From Himantopus leucocephalus (taxonomy: Eukaryota; Chordata; Aves; Charadriiformes; Recurvirostridae), in contig RSEF01000003.1 of NCBI GenBank assembly GCA_003993805.1, forward strand, positions 43,559,195 to 43,623,194: DNA of 64,000 nt, in the 5' to 3' direction. Within the stretch, counting starts at the first letter, position 1, and every line of letters begins with the position of its first letter. Shown here one piece after another: positions 59,301-64,000 of this stretch. Under the pieces are notes generated by a model, which was given only the letters and a program-made list of their open reading frames with translations, was not told where the DNA came from and searched no databases. Position numbers and translations under genes: made by a program.

Positions 59301-62300
59301 CTAAAACAAGTTTGGTATGACTGTCTTTTAACCAGTTATTTCAGCATACTATTTATTAAAATAAATTTAGATAGCCAGCACTATGTAACTGCTGGTGCGA
59401 TGTGAAGAACAGGACACCAAATCATGACAGTTTTGGTCACTTTACCTCTTCTACTGTAATGATTTTCTGCTGTTAAGTAGTTCTGATCAGTCTTATTACT
59501 CAGTCAGTGGCTAGGAACATTTTTAAGAAGTCCCAGCCAGGCATGTTTTGTCCACTTCATTTTTTATTCCTCAGCTTTCAGCACGCTGATTAGATGACAT
59601 AGTTTCTTTTCTGTTTGTGATTTCTCTGATGATAGTTCCTACCACCTATTTTACAATTTGTAATCCCTTCATCATTTTGGAAGTCCTTTTCCTCAGTTTT
59701 CTGAAATTACATCCAACCTTGGTAACTGTGCAATTGAATTTTTTGACTGAGTTACTCATTCTTACTACTTTCATTTTTCTAGGTCCCAGTATTTTCTGAT
59801 GCCTGCTATTATAATCATTTTGTTTCTCTTTGTGTAACTGCTGCTCAGAGTTAAATGCTAGTCATTATTTCGAAGTCTTTGGGACCTTGCTTTCCCTTTT
59901 CTCTGCATTTGTCACCAGTGTCTTACTTTACTGCTTGCTCAGCTCTGATTGTCTAGAAAGAAGTCAAATCACTGAATCTTACATTCACATCCTTAAAAGG
60001 TCTTGTTGACTTCTACATACAGGATCATCACCAGCTCCCGTGAAATGGAACACCGCTCATTCAGAGCTGCAGAATGACCATCCAGGACTCTGAACATTTG
60101 CCGGTGGTTATCAGACATCAGGTTTCTCTACCTCTCCCAAACCCTGCCTTTAATCCTTCTCTAAAGTTTTGATTTCCAAACTAACCTTTCTTTTAAAATG
60201 ACTGTGGGCATCTCTGTGAGAACAGATGCTGGCTTTAATTTAACATGCATTAATGGCAATCACATCTGCTACAGCTAATGTTTGCTACCAGCTAGCTGCT
60301 TGCATTTTCCATCCTCCCTTTTAGTCAGTATACTTTTCGATTTTAATTTCAGTTTTGTTCACATTCAGATTCTTCCCTTGTTTTAAATTCCTTGTACGTG
60401 TACAGTTCTGTCATGTTGAAGTCACCCAGATGAGCTGCAGCTTCACTGCCTTTTTCTTGTTTGGCATTAACATTCACCTGTATTAAACCATTTTTGTTTT
60501 GTTTTGGCTTTTATGATTTCACTTGTCTGAATTTTATATGATAATTGTAATGTAAACCTCCCCTGACTTTATGGAATTGCTTGCATTTTCCCAGAAGGGT
60601 AGTCAGTGTTCTCTATTGGTTTCTAGAGGATGAATTTGAATGTCTTATTCTGGAGAAAACAGTATTAATCTTCAGTTCTGCAGAGACCTCTGCAAGTGAT
60701 ACACTTACCAATTTTTTAAAATAACATGGCTTGGTAGAGGAAATGTTTAAATAACATCTGAGATACACATTACTCCTAACTAAATTAACATTTAAAGACT
60801 GATTGAGGTACAGTTAATAAAAAAACAAAACCAAACCTAAAATGTTAAGTAAAAAAACTTCAGCTGTCTATTATATATATTTATTCTAATCATAGACATT
60901 TTTCAAATATTTTGGGTAATGGTCTAGTAGATGTCCTTCATACATTGCAATATCTGAGTTAAATCAGCTAAGAATTTGGTTCTCTAGGTATCCATTAGCA
61001 GAAGGTAGCAGGTTTTCAAAAAGAAGTAAAGGTATTTACATGCTCAAATCCCCTGAAATTCCACGGGAATTAGTCACCTCAAAAAAAGGCTGCAGAATGG
61101 CTCTAACAGAGGGCTCTAACAGTATTATCTCTTGGAATGCACAAACGTTTTTGAAAGAAGATAAGTCATGCTTCAACAAATATTTTCAGAGCCATTTGGA
61201 AAGTTTAGTGATAGCATGATTGAAAGAAACTCCCTTGGAGTCAAGGAAATTCCAGCTCTTTTTCTCTTGTCTTTAACTGTTGGCAGATTCAGTATTTTTC
61301 CTGTCCCTTATGCTTATGTACTAAGAGTACATAACCTTTGACTGTCCCTTAAATTTCAATGCTGCTACGCAGTCGTGCCTGTTATTCCAAACAGTACCTC
61401 CAGAACTTTATTTCAGGGACATCTCCCCTCCACCCCTAAATCCCCGTTGTGCCTTTCACCTTGATGCCTTGCCTGTTCCAGCTTCTCCTCATCACATATT
61501 TCATGCTATCTCTAGAAATCAGCTTGCCCTACTTGCAATTAAAAAAAAAAAATCTCCAGACGTTTCTCAGACACCTTCACTGGCTTGTTCTCATCTTTGA
61601 TATCAAACTGAAGATCTGCCCATTGTCTGCCGGGCTCTGCATCTTTTATGCCCTTCCTGCTTCCACACACCTTAGTTGCCTACTCTGTGCCCATTTCTAT
61701 GTAACTCTAACTTCTTCCATTCTTAAAAAAAAAAAAAATTAAAAAACTGTCTGGAAATTGCTGTACAGCTGTGTTTCCTTCCTTGACTTCAGTCCTGCTC
61801 TGCCTGTGTGTAGCTGCATTGCTTAGAGTTCTTGTCCACAGGAACGTGCCAGATACAGAATTTCAGAGAGAAACCACCAGATCACGGTCTGACCTTCTCC
61901 ACATTGCAGTCCTTAACATTTCATCTGCTTACTCTTGACTGCTGGTGTCAACACTTGGATATGACTATACTAATGATAATGCTGATCAAAATTTAATGGC
62001 ATTTGTAGTGAAGGAAGCTCTTCAGAGAACATGCTCAAACCTTCTAACCTAGAACAAAATGTAAGGGAAACTCTGATATACAATGGGATGTGGTTTTAAT
62101 TTTCTTATCCATAACTCTAACAAGACTCAGCAATAGAATTATTGTATCTAAGAAAATCTCGTTTCTGATTCATAGCCATAATTCATAGCCATTGCTTTAC
62201 TATTCTGAAACACAGTTAACAGCCTTTTGATTGTTGCAGGTCTCTCATCTTCTACTGCTCCTGTAATGCTACTTTATAGCCCTCCAAACATTGTGCAGTT

Positions 62301-63952
62301 TTATTTGTGAAGTAGAGTAGATGCATAGGATTTCTTCAAAACAAGCATCTAACCAGTTGTTCTGGGTCCTTCAACACAAAGGCAAGAACCCAAAAGCAAG
62401 GTACTGCAGTACATTTCCTATATGCCCATTTTTAATGACAAAATATTGGAGCAGATTCACCATTATCAAAACCCTTCATCAACAGGAAATTCGGTTCATT
62501 TTCAATAAGAGCAGCAGGTTTGCTAACCCACTGCTTCCTTGTTTTTTATCACTGTTACAACACCACTTTTTAATTGCATCCTTTATCCAAATTTTTAGCT
62601 GTTGATTAAATTCTGTCAAATTACGCAGATGATGTGTGAATTTAGTTTGGGTTGATACAGTCAAGGGCTGCATCGAGGAAAGCACTAATTGAATAGAGTC
62701 CTAACTGAAATTTGCTTTCTGTTTTTTGAAACCTTACCTTATAGCAGTACAGGAGTCAGCCAGAGAAACATCGCTTGTCTGCTGCTGGCATCACATTTAT
62801 AGGTCCAGAACAATGAGTCATGGGAAAACTTAGAGAAGTTTGGTGTCAAGTTGGGGGCTAAGTTCCAGATGTTCCCCTGAAACTTTATTTGTTTCTTTTG
62901 AAGTCTTAAAATGGAACTGAAATTTTGTTTCCCCAGCCTCTATGAGATTTCTAACAAACCAAAGGGAAGACAAAAACTAATCTAGAAAATGTCCCGTCTT
63001 CTTAAACACACACCAAACCTAGGCACAGGAAAGCTATTCAAGGAATGTTTACAGAAACAATTTGAGAAATATTTCTAAGCGCTTTTCCATTCCACTTAAC
63101 ATCCCAAATAATTTGAGAACAGCTTCCTTCACTGTATTTATTACTTCTACTTCTGATCTCAATAGGATGAACTGTGAAGATAAGCATTTTGTTTTGGTTT
63201 GAGTTTAGCAATAGTGTAGATCCCAGCAGTCCTGCTTTTACTGGAGCCATCTCACACAGGCCTGCCAACAGTTCCGCAACTGGAGTAAATACCAAAATTA
63301 TGGATCAGATGTACAGCATAAAGCAGAGTAAAGCTGTACTGATGCAATGCTAACAACAGGAGTTTGCTCCCTGCACTCCAGGTCAAAGAAAGTATGTCTT
63401 TCTGGAACAGCCCCACAGGCCTTGCATTTTGACCTGCAGGACATTAAAATGAAGACAGACAAGAACAGGAAGGAGGAAGTTTTAGGGATGAGTCCCTCTT
63501 GGAGCGACCCTAGTTTCACTTGCTTCTCCCCTGGCTAACTTAAGCATCTCAACTGGTCTGTCAGTTATCTTCCTGACTGCACGAGGAAGAGTTTGTCGTT
63601 TAAGACAATCTGGATAAAAATTACTTATATACCAGAAATGACATCTTGGGTTGGACTCTTAAAATGGGGAATAGCCCATCCCTGCACAAAACCCCACAAC
63701 TTGCTGATCTTTCCTCTTTCTTTACAGTTTGGGAGTTGTTCTGGACAAAGAGTTAAAAACAAGCAGTACACATAGAAACACATGCACCACCAAACACCCT
63801 TCGCCACCCCAATTAAAGACAACAGAGTAAAACCAAAACAACAGAAGAAGCAAAGAGGAAAGCCCTGCCACTTGAAGTTTAGAAATTGCTATAAAGCCAC
63901 CAGTGGTGACAGGGATTAATTGTTCTCTCTTTTTTCATCATCTTCCCGACAG
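56339..63952. other. AT-rich non-coding DNA, minus strand purine-rich
   Basis: About 7.6 kb with no confident gene. Several segments (56340-56800, 59560-60540, 61230-61800) are pyrimidine-rich on the + strand and so purine-rich on the minus strand. This could reflect a decayed minus-strand retroelement or pseudogene, or just strand asymmetry. The best minus-strand opening is 53 codons (60352-60510). Short A-runs lie near 61540 and 61728. No CR1 3' end, LTR or RNA gene was recognised. Confidence 0.45.
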
Positions 63953-64000
63953 CTGTTGGGGAACATCAACAAGACTTTCAGGAACATCTGGAGGATAAGT
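63953..64000 (+). other. Possible 5' part of an exon, cut by the window end
   Basis: A strong acceptor-like sequence precedes 63953: a pyrimidine-rich run from 63920 containing TTCTCTCTTTTTTCATCATC, then TTCCCGACAG. Two of the three following frames stay open for the remaining 48 bases; one reads VGEHQQDFQEHLEDK. I do not recognise the peptide. It does not match what I know of NTPCR, the neighbour expected from mammalian gene order. It may be an untranslated exon, a lncRNA exon or chance. Confidence 0.2.

Noticed and set aside
55369..64000. NTPCR exon 1 expected downstream of MAP10 from mammalian gene order
   Set aside because: No P-loop-type N-terminal coding sequence or second CpG island is visible up to the window end.
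1..64000. CRISPR arrays, operons, prokaryotic signals, tRNA or rRNA genes
   Set aside because: None seen. The DNA is vertebrate, and no spaced direct-repeat array or cloverleaf was recognised by eye. A tRNA scan would be needed for certainty.

Overview
This 64 kb window is vertebrate nuclear DNA, almost certainly from a bird. The evidence is two 3'-terminal CR1 LINE fragments with the octamer-type CR1 end, no mammalian SINEs, a low repeat load, and one intronless gene that is recognisable by its protein motifs. It holds a single confident protein-coding gene, MAP10 (microtubule-associated protein 10), on the + strand at 52948-55368. It encodes 806 residues and carries the family's HPHLAWLY signature exactly.

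Layout. Positions 1-52555 form a long non-coding region in which I see no exon of a known gene. It contains two CR1 fragments (7586-7757 and 28180-28402, both minus strand), microsatellites (8172-8235, 28617-28640, 40582-40612), a 46 bp almost perfect palindrome (35183-35228), a 33 bp tandem duplication (5484-5549), and several CpG-retaining or homeobox-site-rich blocks that are candidate conserved regulatory elements (9250-9640, 11720-11900, 13300-13760, 36785-37740). Assembly features are a 100-N gap (44696-44795) and three single-N joins (25470, 30730, 47011). Each single-N join lies between two near-identical copies of 108-145 bp, which marks probable false duplications.

Positions 52556-53480 are a CpG island holding the MAP10 promoter and the GC-rich 5' third of the gene. 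It contains a YY1-type CAAGATGGC site that overlaps a 27-codon upstream ORF, a ZNF143/SBS-type element (52809-52827), and a palindromic TCTCGCGAGA element (52919-52928) about 20 bp before the start codon. A poly(A) signal lies 142 bp after the stop. Positions 55516-63952 are AT-rich non-coding DNA with + strand pyrimidine excess. The last 48 bases follow a good splice-acceptor sequence and may be the start of an exon.

In mammals MAP10 lies between SIPA1L2 and NTPCR. If that order holds here, the left 52 kb is the SIPA1L2-MAP10 intergenic interval and the right end leads towards NTPCR. No coding sequence of either gene is visible, so this placement is inference. No new multi-gene system was found. 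The items most worth a second look are the palindrome, the layered MAP10 promoter with its uORF, the CpG-retaining blocks and the exon-like right edge.
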